From Geoalkalibacter ferrihydriticus DSM 17813 (lineage in GTDB: Bacteria; Desulfobacterota; Desulfuromonadia; Desulfuromonadales; Geoalkalibacteraceae), in the NCBI RefSeq assembly GCF_000820505.1, contig NZ_JWJD01000001.1, positions 761,811-825,810 on the forward strand: a stretch of 64,000 nt of DNA. The letters are read 5' to 3'. The notes beneath the pieces are model-generated. The model made no database searches and was not told the DNA's origin. It saw nothing but the letters and a program-made list of their open reading frames with translations. The position numbers were made by a program, and so were the translations under genes. Below, one piece after another: positions 26,402 through 35,243 of this stretch (within the stretch, counting starts at the first letter, position 1; the number at the start of each line of letters is the position of its first letter).

Positions 26402-28405
26402 ATGAAGCAACGCCTGTTTTTGATTTTTCTTCTCCCCGCTCTGGTCTTGGCAGGCCCCTTTACAGCCCTTCCAACCATGGCCCAGCAGACCGCGTTCGCG
26501 CCCTTCAACGTGCCGGTGCCCGAGCCGCGCAACCTCGACATGTATGTCGCCGACCGCGCCACGGCCATCCAGCTGGGCAAGGCGCTGTTCTGGGATATGC
26601 AGCTGGGCAGCGACGGCATGACCGCCTGCGCTACCTGTCACCACCATGCCGGCACCGACAGCCGGGTGCGCAACACCCTGCACCCCGGCGTCGACGGCCA
26701 GTTTGAGGACGGGCGGGCCAACACGGAGCTGCGCATCGAAGATTTCCCCTTTGTGCAGTTTGCCGAGCCGGACAGTGAACTGTCCGCGCGCACCGTGCGG
26801 CGCGATGATCGCGTCGGGACCCAGGGTGTGAACCGCACCCGTCTGCTCGGCATCGTCGAGGGGCAGGCGGAAGAGCCGGGCGTGCATGTGCGCGACAACA
26901 CCTTTGCGCACAACGCGCGCAACGTGCGGCAGAACACTCCGCGTACCGCGCCCACTGTCATCAATGCGGTGTTCAACTTCGCGAACTTTTTGGACGGCCG
27001 CGCTCACCCCTTTTTCAATGGGGTCGACCCCTTCGGGCCGCTTAATCAGAACCCTGATGCGGTGGTGTACATCAATGAGGGCGGCAGCCTGCGCGCGCAA
27101 AGCCTGGTGGATGATCTGAGCTCGGATTATGCCCTCGACAATGCCAGTCTGGCCTCCCAATCGGTCGGACCGCCCCTGGATACGGGCGAAATGTCGTGGA
27201 TCGGTCGCACCTGGCCCGATGTGGGCAAAAAGATGCTGTCGCTGCGCCCGCTGGCCAAACAGCAGGTCCATCCCCAGGATAGCGCTCTGAGCGATTTGCG
27301 GCACAGCAGCGGTCGGGGCCTGGATACCACTTACGGGGACCTGGTCCGTGCCACGTTTCACCCCGAATTCTGGAACGGTCCCGACCCTGAGGGCGGCTAC
27401 AGCCACATGGAGCAGAACTTCTCGCTGTTCTTCGGGCTGGCCGTGCAGCTTTATCAGGCGACACTCATCGCCGACCGCACCCCTTTTGACCTGTGGAATC
27501 TCGACCCCGACAACAACCCTCTGCCGGAAAGTGCAGAAGCCGGCCGCATCCTCTTTTTCGACACCCTGGGCTGCACCGCCTGCCATGTCGGCCCGGAGAT
27601 GACCGGCGCCTCGGTGAGCTTCGCCCGCGAGGAAGGCATCATCGAAACCATGCGCATGGGCAACAACGAATTTGGCAATTACGACATCGGTTTCTACAAC
27701 ATCGGGGTGACGCCGACCAATGACGACCTCGGGCGCGGCGGCAATGCGCCCCCAAGCATCACCTTGGAAAATGGCGAGCGCATGCCCCTGGCCTTCAGCC
27801 ATCATTATTTTATCGGTGAAGCAGTGCTCGGTTTTCCGCCTCTGGGACAGCCCGGCTGCATCAACGATTTTCAGGACGAGCCACCCACGATCTGCGACGA
27901 GATTTCGGTCGATACCACCCGGGTCGCCGTTGACGGCGCTTTCAAAACTCCGGGCCTGCGCAACGTCGAGCTGACCGGCCCCTACATGCACGACGGCGGA
28001 ATGGCCACCCTCATGCAGGTGGTGGATTTCTACGCGCGCGGCGGAAATTTTCATCAGGAAAACCTGGCCGATCTCGATCCCGAAATGAATCCTTTGGGTG
28101 CTTTGCAGGGTCCAGCGGGTTCGCCAGGGGCTGAGAACCGGCAGGCGCTGGTGGATTTCATGCTCGCCCTGACCGACGAGCGGGTGCGTTTTGCGCGCGC
28201 CCCCTTCGATCACCCGGAGCTGCGAATCCCCGACGGCCATGTGGATGTGGTGCCCGGCAACCCCAAGCGCACCCGTATTCTGGCGGACAATACGGAGACC
28301 ATACCGGCTGTGGGAGCGGCTGGGCGCACGGAGCCTTTGCGCCCCTTCCTGGCACCGGACGATTACGATCATCAGCAAAATCGCGCTTTTCATTATTTGC
28401 GATAG
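26402..28405 (+). CDS. MauG/cytochrome c peroxidase-like diheme protein
   Basis: A 667-residue protein with signal peptide ([21 protein letters not shown]), heme 1 motif C76-A-T-C79-H80 in [11 protein letters not shown], heme 2 motif C391-T-A-C394-H395 in GCTACHVG, and the family block [20 protein letters not shown] near 515. Bacterial diheme peroxidases are about 350 residues; this one is almost twice as long, with an extra segment of more than 200 residues between the hemes. Members reduce peroxide or, as in MauG and MbnH, oxidise Trp in a partner protein. It starts 16 bases after the oxidase-like gene and ends with [13 protein letters not shown]. Substrate unknown. Confidence 0.88.
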   Translation: MKQRLFLIFLLPALVLAGPFTALPTMAQQTAFAPFNVPVPEPRNLDMYVADRATAIQLGKALFWDMQLGSDGMTACATCHHHAGTDSRVRNTLHPGVDGQFEDGRANTELRIEDFPFVQFAEPDSELSARTVRRDDRVGTQGVNRTRLLGIVEGQAEEPGVHVRDNTFAHNARNVRQNTPRTAPTVINAVFNFANFLDGRAHPFFNGVDPFGPLNQNPDAVVYINEGGSLRAQSLVDDLSSDYALDNASLASQSVGPPLDTGEMSWIGRTWPDVGKKMLSLRPLAKQQVHPQDSALSDLRHSSGRGLDTTYGDLVRATFHPEFWNGPDPEGGYSHMEQNFSLFFGLAVQLYQATLIADRTPFDLWNLDPDNNPLPESAEAGRILFFDTLGCTACHVGPEMTGASVSFAREEGIIETMRMGNNEFGNYDIGFYNIGVTPTNDDLGRGGNAPPSITLENGERMPLAFSHHYFIGEAVLGFPPLGQPGCINDFQDEPPTICDEISVDTTRVAVDGAFKTPGLRNVELTGPYMHDGGMATLMQVVDFYARGGNFHQENLADLDPEMNPLGALQGPAGSPGAENRQALVDFMLALTDERVRFARAPFDHPELRIPDGHVDVVPGNPKRTRILADNTETIPAVGAAGRTEPLRPFLAPDDYDHQQNRAFHYLR

Positions 28406-28457
28406 GACATAAACGAAACCAGCCATGCAACTTTTTAAAAGGGCAAAGGAGTAAATC

Positions 28458-29558
28458 ATGAAACGTTTCAGACTGTTCTTAATCGGCCTGGTCGCGGTGG
28501 GCGCTTTGACCATGGCGGGCTGCGGCGGCAGCAGCAGTAGCGGACCCGCGCCGGAAGTGCCAACCCCGGTTGCAGAGATTGAGTTTGAGACCCCAGAGGT
28601 TGCGCTACCTGATGTCGACAGCACTTTCAGTGCCGGCATTGCCATCAGCGCCGAGGGGATTGCGGTAGGTTATGGTGATGATGGAACAGGCCTCACCAAA
28701 GGCGTCAAGTGGGATGTGACCGACCCCACGTCGGCGACTTTGCTGCTGCCGCAAGAGGGCAACAATTACAGTGCGGCCTACGGCGTCGCCGGCGAACTCA
28801 GCGTTGGTGAAACCAGCATCACTGTCGAGGATGTGGCGGACGCCAATACCCGCGCGGCTTACTGGCAGGGTAACGGCGCAGCCAGCCTTCTTCCTCATGG
28901 CGATCTTCTCGCCGGTCCGAGTGCGGCGTACAGCGTCAACAGCGCGGATGAAATCGTCGGAGAAGCCGGCGATCTCGACGGCAACACGGTCGCGGTTTAT
29001 TGGAGGGACACCGACGCCGCCCCCTTGACCTTGGATCATCTTTCGGATGCGGCCATCAGTTCCGCTTATTTCATCGGCGACAATGGCATTATCGTCGGTG
29101 AGTCCGTCATTGATGGCCAGCTAACAGCTGTGATGTGGCTGCCTACCGGCCCTAATGCTTATGGAGCGCCGGTGGCGCTGGAAAGTGTTGCTGGTCAGAT
29201 TGCCAGTGTTGCCTTCGGTGTCGACTTTGCCGGGCGTGTCGTCGGTGAAGCGGAAGTCGACGACAACGGCACCAAGGTGGTTCATGGCGTACTGTGGGGT
29301 GCCGACGGCGCAGTTGTTGAATCCCTGGCCGGCGCATCTTTCCAGTCCATCAACACCACCGAAAACAATCGCATCGTCGGCTATACGCAGGCTTTGAGCG
29401 GCGGACAGGAAACCGCCGTCATCTGGAATCGCGCAGATCTGAACGACAACAAGGTGCTGGCACCGGCCTTCAGCATGGCTTTCGGCATCAACGATGCGTC
29501 CCAAGTGGTCGGTATTGCTGCCAATCAGGTGGCAATAGCCGTACCGGTGGAGCCGTAA
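28458..29558 (+). CDS. HAF-repeat beta-propeller lipoprotein 1
   Basis: A 366-residue lipoprotein (lipobox TMAGC, followed by GGSSSSG linker). The mature part is a series of about seven units of the form A-x-G-[IV]-N/D-x-x-G-x-[IV]-VGE ... A-x-x-W, for example AYSVNSADEIVGEAGD, AAYWQGNG and AFGINDASQVVGIA, which is the extracellular HAF repeat pattern and probably folds as a beta-propeller. Function unknown. It closes the first locus, 52 bases after the diheme gene; AAAGGAG lies before the ATG. Paralogues lie at 32217 and 37132, each again directly downstream of a large secreted protein. Confidence 0.8.
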   Translation: MKRFRLFLIGLVAVGALTMAGCGGSSSSGPAPEVPTPVAEIEFETPEVALPDVDSTFSAGIAISAEGIAVGYGDDGTGLTKGVKWDVTDPTSATLLLPQEGNNYSAAYGVAGELSVGETSITVEDVADANTRAAYWQGNGAASLLPHGDLLAGPSAAYSVNSADEIVGEAGDLDGNTVAVYWRDTDAAPLTLDHLSDAAISSAYFIGDNGIIVGESVIDGQLTAVMWLPTGPNAYGAPVALESVAGQIASVAFGVDFAGRVVGEAEVDDNGTKVVHGVLWGADGAVVESLAGASFQSINTTENNRIVGYTQALSGGQETAVIWNRADLNDNKVLAPAFSMAFGINDASQVVGIAANQVAIAVPVEP

Positions 29559-29661
29559 GCCGAGAAGGGGGAACGCGAATGGTTGCGGCACGGTGACGGC
29601 CGTATCGGCGATCGGTATTGAAACGGAACAGGTAACCTTGATCCTTCGATAATTAACTAAA

Positions 29662-29695
29662 GGGCGAGGGAAAAACACCCTCGCCCGTACTTTTC
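29662..29695 (+). terminator. Intrinsic terminator after the first secreted-protein locus
   Basis: GGGCGAGGG at 29662-29670 pairs with CCCTCGCCC at 29678-29686 around AAAAACA and is followed by GTACTTTTCTT. The remaining sequence up to 29852 holds no gene and no dyad like that at 20955. Confidence 0.85.
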
Positions 29696-29852
29696 TTAAG
29701 CACTAAAGAATGATTTGCAATAGTGCAAAAGAACGATAGGGACTTAAATAGGCGACTAAAAAGGTCTTTAATTGATTTTCCCCTGCCCCGCTTCTCGCGA
29801 CGGGCCGAACGCAGGTAAGTCAACCAACCGTTGCACGTAAAGGAGAACCACG

Positions 29853-32201
29853 ATGTTGAAGAAATTACGCTTGATGTTTCTGGTTGCGGTGCTCGGCCTG
29901 GCTTGGGCCGTCGCTGCACCGGTCGGGGCGCAAAGTCTGTCCGAGGTTGGGCCACCCATCGCACCTCATGGCTATCCGGCCTATTTTGGTGATTCCAACG
30001 GTTTGAATTTGGAACTCTGTCTTCCTGATCCGGCCGGTTATTCGACCCGTCCGGATCTGTGTGTCTTCGATCCCCTCGATGTGGAAAATCCCCTGATCGT
30101 CGCAGGAGAGAGCTTCTGGTGGCTGGCAAATGCATCGGTGCCCATGCCTGGTGGCGGCGAAGCGCTTTTGACGCTGGCGGTGGAGGCGACTTTCGGTGGT
30201 GACCACAATCCCATCAACGGCAATCAGATCACTTTTGCCCGGACGCGCATTCGTATCGACACACCCGTTGCCGGAACCTATGTCGTGACCCATCCCTATG
30301 GCGAAATCACTTTTGAAGACGTGGCGGCGGATGATCGCGGCATTAACTACACCTCCGACATCGGCTCCACCAATTTTCGCGATGTGGCCGGTGCGTATGC
30401 CGGTACGCTCGACGGCGGCATCGGGCCTTTTCTGACCTGGCCGGGCTATGCTGACAATCCGGCTCTTCAGGTGCGCGATCCAGAGACCGATGAAGTTCTC
30501 GAGCAGTATATCGGTGACCCCAACGTGCCCAGCCTTCTGACCGATGGGACGGATCGGCCGATTGTTTTCCGCATTGAGGGCCCCGAATTCAACGGCCAGC
30601 CGATTGTGGTCGAAACGAACCAGTTTCTCCTCATGGGCAAGGTGCTGAGCATCCCTTTGGATCAACTTGATCCCCTGGCGGAAGAGCTTGTCCATGAATT
30701 TCCTCCCGTACCGGACCCCAATCTCTTCGCCGTGGGGCCGGTGAACCGAGCTGTACCTTTCAATGCGACCAGCGTGGCCGATCCATTCCTCCATCCCGAG
30801 GGGTTGATCACTGGTGTTGAGCACGCTTATCCGAAAGGACTTCCCCTTTGGTACCAGGAAGATGATGGGATTCCCGAGGGTGGTCTGCAACTGACCCTTT
30901 GCCCGCCCTTTGATCCCATGTGCATCGGTGATCCCATCGACACCAGCGACCCGACTCAGGTCGAGTTTGGCACTGGGGGTGAGCAGTTCTGGTTTCTTGC
31001 CGTAGCCGAGGAGAGGGTCGGCGACCTTCGCTATCTCTTGACGCTGGCCGTTGAGGCCACTTTCGGTGGCGACCACGAAATTGTCGATGGCAATCAGATT
31101 GCCTTCGGTCGTGAGCGTATCCGCATCGACACGGATGTTGCAGGCACCTACCGGGTGACCCACCCCTATGGTCAGCGGATTTTTGAAAATGTCGGTGTTG
31201 ACAGCAGAGCGATCAATTTCACCTCGGATATCGGCATCGCCGATCCGGCCGACCCCGATGGCGCTTTTGTCGGGACATTGTACAGCGATATCGGGCCGAC
31301 CTTTTTGACCTGGCCGGAGTTTGATCCGACATTGCAGAATCCCCCCGCGGCCCTTGTAAAAACGATTCAGGTTCCCGACCCTGACAACCTTGAGCAAACT
31401 GTTGCCCGCGATGTTCACTACATCGGCGATCCGGCAGAGCTGTCGCCGGTGGTCGGTGGTACCTTTGTGGTTCCTGGGTCAACCGAGCCGGTTGATTATT
31501 TCCTGGTGGAGCGCCTGATAAGTGGCACCCCAGAAAATGGGACCTGGCAAGAGGTGATCAAGACGTCTGACTTTTCCGTCATGGGCAAGATCTATCACCC
31601 GGAAACCTTCGCGGCTTACAACCTTGTTGCGGAAGTTGGCGCACCTGTGGCGCAATCTTTTCCAGTTACATTGGACCTCAATGAGGCATCTGCCGCGGTC
31701 ATCACTGTGATTAACCAAGACAGCAATGTCGAGGGCGAATCGACGATCAATATCGTGTCGCCGCCTTTGGAAGGAATTGCAGTTTCCGACAATAACGCAG
31801 GCACCATTACCTATACGCCCTCGGCAGATTTTGCCCTGGTGGGCGGCGTTGATCAGTTCAACTACAGCATCACCGCTGACAACGGCACCTCCAATATTGC
31901 ATCGGTTACCGTGACGGTGATCCCCGTGACCCCGCAAGAAGTCGTCACGATCAACAAGGCGCGCCTTTCCTTGAACAAGCTGCGTTGGGACATTTCCGGG
32001 GGCAGCAACATGCCGGGCACGACGCTGACCGTCTACCCCGGAGTACAAGCGTCCGGGGAGGCCATCGGCACCGTAGTGGTCGCTAACAACGGCAAATGGC
32101 GCTTGCGTGCAACAACCACCAACAATGCCAACGTCACCAGCATCAGCATCGGCTCCTCGACGGGCGAAGAATTCAACAACCTGCCCCTCGACGTGCGTTG
32201 A
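29853..32201 (+). CDS. Secreted protein with internally duplicated module and Ig-like C-terminus
   Basis: A 782-residue exported protein (signal LMFLVAVLGLAWAVAAPVGAQS). Two copies of a module of about 300 residues share LLTLAVEATFGGDH, GNQI-F-R-RIRIDT, GTY-VTHPYG and NYTSDIG or NFTSDIG. A cadherin-like domain follows (GTITYTPSADF, VDQFNYSITADNG), and the terminal module contains LNKLRWDISGGSNMPGTTLT and ends LPLDVR. There is no CHRD domain, unlike its relatives at 21165 and 35244. The duplicated module occurs once in the 21165 product. AAAGGAGAA lies seven bases upstream of the ATG. It is paired with a HAF lipoprotein gene 15 bases downstream. Confidence 0.78.
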   Translation: MLKKLRLMFLVAVLGLAWAVAAPVGAQSLSEVGPPIAPHGYPAYFGDSNGLNLELCLPDPAGYSTRPDLCVFDPLDVENPLIVAGESFWWLANASVPMPGGGEALLTLAVEATFGGDHNPINGNQITFARTRIRIDTPVAGTYVVTHPYGEITFEDVAADDRGINYTSDIGSTNFRDVAGAYAGTLDGGIGPFLTWPGYADNPALQVRDPETDEVLEQYIGDPNVPSLLTDGTDRPIVFRIEGPEFNGQPIVVETNQFLLMGKVLSIPLDQLDPLAEELVHEFPPVPDPNLFAVGPVNRAVPFNATSVADPFLHPEGLITGVEHAYPKGLPLWYQEDDGIPEGGLQLTLCPPFDPMCIGDPIDTSDPTQVEFGTGGEQFWFLAVAEERVGDLRYLLTLAVEATFGGDHEIVDGNQIAFGRERIRIDTDVAGTYRVTHPYGQRIFENVGVDSRAINFTSDIGIADPADPDGAFVGTLYSDIGPTFLTWPEFDPTLQNPPAALVKTIQVPDPDNLEQTVARDVHYIGDPAELSPVVGGTFVVPGSTEPVDYFLVERLISGTPENGTWQEVIKTSDFSVMGKIYHPETFAAYNLVAEVGAPVAQSFPVTLDLNEASAAVITVINQDSNVEGESTINIVSPPLEGIAVSDNNAGTITYTPSADFALVGGVDQFNYSITADNGTSNIASVTVTVIPVTPQEVVTINKARLSLNKLRWDISGGSNMPGTTLTVYPGVQASGEAIGTVVVANNGKWRLRATTTNNANVTSISIGSSTGEEFNNLPLDVR

Positions 32202-32216
32202 GCAAGGAGGCTATAA

Positions 32217-33326
32217 ATGAAAACGATGATAAAACCTCTTGGTATCTTTTTTGTTCTGACGCTGCTGGCGGGTTGCGGCGGCAGCAGCGGGTCCGGCACA
32301 ACGACGCAGGTCGGCACCTTGGAGGTCGGCGGTGCGGGATTGGCCATCGACCAGATGGTCGATGACACCGGCACCCCGGTGACGGCCGATTTCTCCGTGC
32401 CCATCGATATCAATGACAGTTTCGAAGTTATCGGCTATGCGGCCCTTGCGGCAAACAGCCCCTTTGTCGCGGCTCTGTGGGAAGTGAACGCGGATGGCGC
32501 AGCCTCCGTGGCACCGGTTGCGCTTGAAACCCTTGGCGGCTATGCCGCGGCTTTTGCCATCGATGAATTCGGCAATGCCGTGGGCCAGGCCGCGGACGGG
32601 GATCGCCTTGCCGCGGTACTTTGGACGAATGGCGGTACGACAGTGCAGACCCTCCAGAATCTGCCCAACGCCCCGGCCACTGCAACCAGCAAGGCTTACG
32701 GCATCAGTGCCGACGGCACCTTGATCGTCGGCGAAGCGCAGGATGCCACAGTAAGAACACGTGGCGTATTCTGGATTGCTGATGGCCAGGGGAACTTCGG
32801 CGCGGCACAGGTGCTGCCATTCGCCGCTTTTGCGGTTGGCGGCGAGGCGAGCCGTTTCAGCTCCGCAAGTGGCGTGGCGAAGGTCGGCTCAGGCGAGATC
32901 CTAGTGGTCGGCGAGGCCGAGGCGGGAGATCTGAGCATGCGCGCCGCGCTCTGGCGCTCGACAAACAACGGCGCGACCTTCACGGCCATCAACCTCGGCA
33001 CCGATCATCTTGCCTATGCCGTGAATGAAAACGGTCTGGTGGTAGGCGAAAGCGACCTCGTCGGTGCACCGGTCATGTGGACCGTTACCGGTGGCGTGGT
33101 TTCCGGCCCCGTCGCCCTCGGCACGGCAGGAAGCGCCGTGGCGGTGAACGAAAATGGGCGCATTGCCGGCTGGACCGGAGACCTCCCCAGGGCCACCCTG
33201 TGGAGCGGTACCGCGCCCGCAACCCTGTTTAACACTGCCAGCGAAGCCTACGGCCTCAACAACGACACCCAGCCCCTGGTGGTCGGCCGCGAAGGCAGCA
33301 AGGGTTTTGTAAAGCGCGTCAACTAA
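32217..33326 (+). CDS. HAF-repeat beta-propeller lipoprotein 2
   Basis: A 369-residue lipoprotein with lipobox LLAGC and a GGSSGSG linker almost identical to that of the 28458 product. Repeats such as AFAIDEFGNAVGQAAD, AYGISADGTLIVGEAQ, AYAVNENGLVVGESD and AVAVNENGRIAGW give the HAF pattern. It begins 15 bases after the secreted-protein gene with AAGGAGG before the ATG and ends before a perfect hairpin terminator, so the pair is one operon. Likely anchored in the outer membrane with the propeller exposed; a partnership with the upstream protein is inference from repeated pairing. Confidence 0.8.
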   Translation: MKTMIKPLGIFFVLTLLAGCGGSSGSGTTTQVGTLEVGGAGLAIDQMVDDTGTPVTADFSVPIDINDSFEVIGYAALAANSPFVAALWEVNADGAASVAPVALETLGGYAAAFAIDEFGNAVGQAADGDRLAAVLWTNGGTTVQTLQNLPNAPATATSKAYGISADGTLIVGEAQDATVRTRGVFWIADGQGNFGAAQVLPFAAFAVGGEASRFSSASGVAKVGSGEILVVGEAEAGDLSMRAALWRSTNNGATFTAINLGTDHLAYAVNENGLVVGESDLVGAPVMWTVTGGVVSGPVALGTAGSAVAVNENGRIAGWTGDLPRATLWSGTAPATLFNTASEAYGLNNDTQPLVVGREGSKGFVKRVN

Positions 33327-33364
33327 CCAACAACCCAACCCAGAACCCGGGCGGGTCAAAGAAG

Positions 33365-33411
33365 AAAAGGGGCAGGCTACTTTTCAACGAAAAGTAGCCT
33401 GCCCCTTTTTA
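33365..33411 (+). terminator. Perfect 21-bp hairpin with T-run
   Basis: The arms (33365-33385 and 33389-33409) are fully complementary around AAC; they begin AAAAGGGGCAGGC and end in TTTTT. It works as a terminator for the operon. A related half-arm, GGGGACAGGTTACTTTT, recurs at 33686-33702, which suggests that it is a dispersed REP-like sequence put to use as a terminator. Confidence 0.85.
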
Positions 33412-33728
33412 TGCACCCATGCTTCGCAAAACCAAGTGGAAAGGGGGACGTTGTTGCGCTGTTGACTTTTTTGGGCTTTTGGTGTCTTGGCGGCGGAGTT
33501 TTTTGTAGTTGTTGCGAGGCGTACAGGTCGTGATTCGTCGCGTCGTGCTTTTCAGCCCCCGGAGTGGGGTGCGGCCCCGAAAATCAATCCATCGCGGAAC
33601 GATAAATTCCCCGGGAGCAATGCGGCAAATTAATAGTGAAATTCAGAGCGTTTTGTTTGACAGGTAAGCAACGTCCCTGGCCTCTGGGGACAGGTTACTT
33701 TTGGTTGCCAACTTCCTATTTGTAAACG
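33412..33728. other. Intergenic stretch without genes
   Basis: No coding frame is convincing. The only notable feature is the half-copy of the preceding hairpin arm at 33686-33702, just beyond the stop of hepT on the opposite strand. Confidence 0.5.
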
Positions 33729-34139
33729 TTATTCCATTTGCAGCAAAACTTTGCAGAAGTTTTGAAAATCGCTCAAGCGCTCATTGAGAATGTATTTGAC
33801 GATATCGAGATTGAGTTTCTGGTAATCGTGGACAGCGACATTGCGAAACCCAACCATGGCTTGAAGACGCACGGAGAGTCCGGAGTCGAGCAGCCCGGCT
33901 TTTTCGAGCATGGCAAAGGCTTCACGGCTTTCCTGCGGAATGCCCAACTTGCGCACGCGCACCGTATGCATGGACGCATCGATGGCAGCCTCGCAGGCGC
34001 GCAGCAGGTTCAGGATAATGGCATCCTGACGGGTGAAGTTTGTCTCAAGCTCCGTCTCTCGACCTTGGTATTCGTCCTTGATGCGACCAAGGCATCGTTC
34101 AATGACCGCCACCTTGTTGAGCAGTACATCATCCGCCAT
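33729..34139 (-). CDS. hepT: HepT-like ribonuclease toxin (HEPN, former DUF86)
   Basis: The 136-residue helical protein has the HEPN Rx4HxY active-site motif R99-N-V-A-V-H104-D-Y106, preceded by VRLQAMVGF, the usual layout of HepT toxins. HepT cleaves RNA in the cytoplasm and is neutralised by its nucleotidyltransferase partner. The gene overlaps the mntA stop by 11 bases on the same strand, so the pair is an operon in the antitoxin-first order. Length and motifs are intact, so it may be functional. Confidence 0.9.
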   Translation of the reverse strand: MADDVLLNKVAVIERCLGRIKDEYQGRETELETNFTRQDAIILNLLRACEAAIDASMHTVRVRKLGIPQESREAFAMLEKAGLLDSGLSVRLQAMVGFRNVAVHDYQKLNLDIVKYILNERLSDFQNFCKVLLQME

Positions 34140-34554
34140 AGACGCAGCCCCTGCTATGAATGTCGTTCAAAATTTCGCGGCGCTCTTCATTCAAGCGAGC
34201 ATAGGCTGAAAACACCATGTCTTCAAAAGTGTCGATCCGGACATCGTCGGCAGAGAAGATCCTCGTGCCATGGGCTACGACCTGCATGCGCATGACGGTT
34301 GTTGCCTGCCTCAGATCCACCAGATCCACATCCATGCCCAAAGTTGAAGCTAATTCCTGTGCCAGATTCCAGCGCGTTACGTTCGACACAGGCGCCTCAG
34401 GCAAGAAAGCCAGATCGATATCGCTTTCTTTTCTTTCGCCTGAGGTGCCAAGGCTGCCGAAACGATAAACCGCCAATAAACCCGGCATCGCCTGGTCGAG
34501 ATACCCGGCGACCAAAGAGTCAATCTTTTCGATATCTTGTTTTCGCGCCGGCAT
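34129..34554 (-). CDS. mntA: MntA-like nucleotidyltransferase antitoxin
   Basis: The 141-residue protein has the minimal nucleotidyltransferase motif FGSLGTSGERKESDIDLAF, with catalytic acids D45 and D47 and the third acid near D77 in MDVDLVD. In studied MntA/HepT systems MntA adds AMP to a Tyr of HepT and blocks it. The start ATG at 34554 has AGAGGGGG about five bases upstream; an in-frame ATG 36 bases further out is possible but has no comparable site. The 5' end of this gene is echoed by decayed copies at 34902 and 38469. Confidence 0.88.
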   Translation of the reverse strand: MPARKQDIEKIDSLVAGYLDQAMPGLLAVYRFGSLGTSGERKESDIDLAFLPEAPVSNVTRWNLAQELASTLGMDVDLVDLRQATTVMRMQVVAHGTRIFSADDVRIDTFEDMVFSAYARLNEERREILNDIHSRGCVYGG

Positions 34555-34593
34555 TTTCCCCCTCTTTGCACCCTGGAATAAACAAAGCATAGC
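34530..34593. repeat. Repeat R1, copy A (5' end and leader of mntA)
   Basis: A segment beginning CGATATCTTGTTTTCGCGCC and ending GCATAGC overlaps the mntA start. Diverged copies in the same orientation lie at 34902-34959 and 38469-38533. Confidence 0.55.
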
Positions 34594-34624
34594 AAAAACA
34601 GCTTATACGCGCACAAAAAAGAGA

Positions 34625-34849
34625 CACGAGAGGGCTCTGCCGCATCGAGATGAACCTCAGGATATGTGGCGACGGATTATGGATGCAGCATTTCTTCTGC
34701 GCAAAAAGGGTGTCAACGGAGTCGGCATCCCTGACCTGATCATTGCCCTTATCGCTCACCACCACGATTTGCCGGTTCTCAGCAAGGATCGGCATTTCCA
34801 CGCCATGCATGCGCATCTAGGTTTAAAACTTTACGATCCCTTCGTTTAG
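34625..34849 (+). pseudogene. Remnant of a PIN-domain (VapC-type) toxin, C-terminal part only
   Basis: An open frame encodes about 74 residues ending in VGIPDLIIALIAHHHDLPVLSKDRHFHAM, the pattern of the second half of a VapC PIN domain (acidic D in PDLIIA, then SKDRHF with the final catalytic acid). The N-terminal half with the first catalytic Asp is missing, and no start with a ribosome-binding site is seen. It lies 70 bases from the divergent mntA start. Most likely a decayed toxin gene in a toxin-antitoxin hotspot. Confidence 0.65.
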
Positions 34850-34901
34850 TTTGGGCTCTTTGCTGATCAATTGACAGCTCAACAACGTCCCCGCCTTCGC
34901 G

Positions 34902-34959
34902 CGATATCTTGTTTTCACGCCGATATTTCCCCTCTCTTTGCTCCCATTCTGCGCATAGC
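34902..34959. repeat. Repeat R1, copy B
   Basis: CGATATCTTGTTTTCACGCC followed by a CCCCTCTCTTTGC-like stretch and GCATAGC, parallel to the mntA leader at 34530 but with substitutions and small indels. The preceding AGCTCAAC is shared with copy C. Confidence 0.5.
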
Positions 34960-34981
34960 CTATGAAGTTGGTAGGAAAACC

Positions 34982-35011
34982 CTACCATTAAATGGGGGAA
35001 GTCCCCCATGG
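34982..35011. promoter_or_regulatory. Dyad-symmetric site, copy 2
   Basis: CTACC-A-TT-A-AATGGGGG-N4-CCCCCAT, differing from copy 1 at 20955 only at the two single-base gaps, the loop and the last bases. It lies about 230 bases before the gene at 35244, as copy 1 lies about 180 bases before the gene at 21165. Confidence 0.65.
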
Positions 35012-35243
35012 TGATTTTTCTGGACCCTGGTTTGATTGCTATAAGGGTAGTCAAGCTTGTGTTTTTAGTTTTTGTACCCGACAAGAAAGATGTGGAAAGC
35101 TTAAAGAGATGGCTTGGGTGGGGATACTTATGGTTTTAGCAACGAAACGACCGCGCTTTTGTCCAACGCAAAAAGATCATTAAGAAAACGAAGTGGATGG
35201 CGCCGCTGGCGCAAGGGAAAAATCTTTAAAGTGAGGTGACATC

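Larger units (their letters stand above)
34850..35243. other. Upstream region of the third secreted-protein locus
   Basis: No gene is convincing (a 63-residue frame at 34992 has no family features and overlaps the dyad). The region holds repeat R1 copy B at 34902, the dyad site at 34982, and about 200 AT-rich bases before the ATG at 35244, with no -35/-10 pair I would defend. Confidence 0.5.

Noticed and set aside
26342..28645. Long minus-strand frame (767 codons) opposite the diheme protein
   Set aside because: The plus strand has heme motifs, a signal peptide and a ribosome-binding site; the antisense frame has none of these.
34992..35183. 63-codon plus-strand frame
   Set aside because: It begins inside the dyad site at 34982 and encodes no recognisable feature; likely chance.
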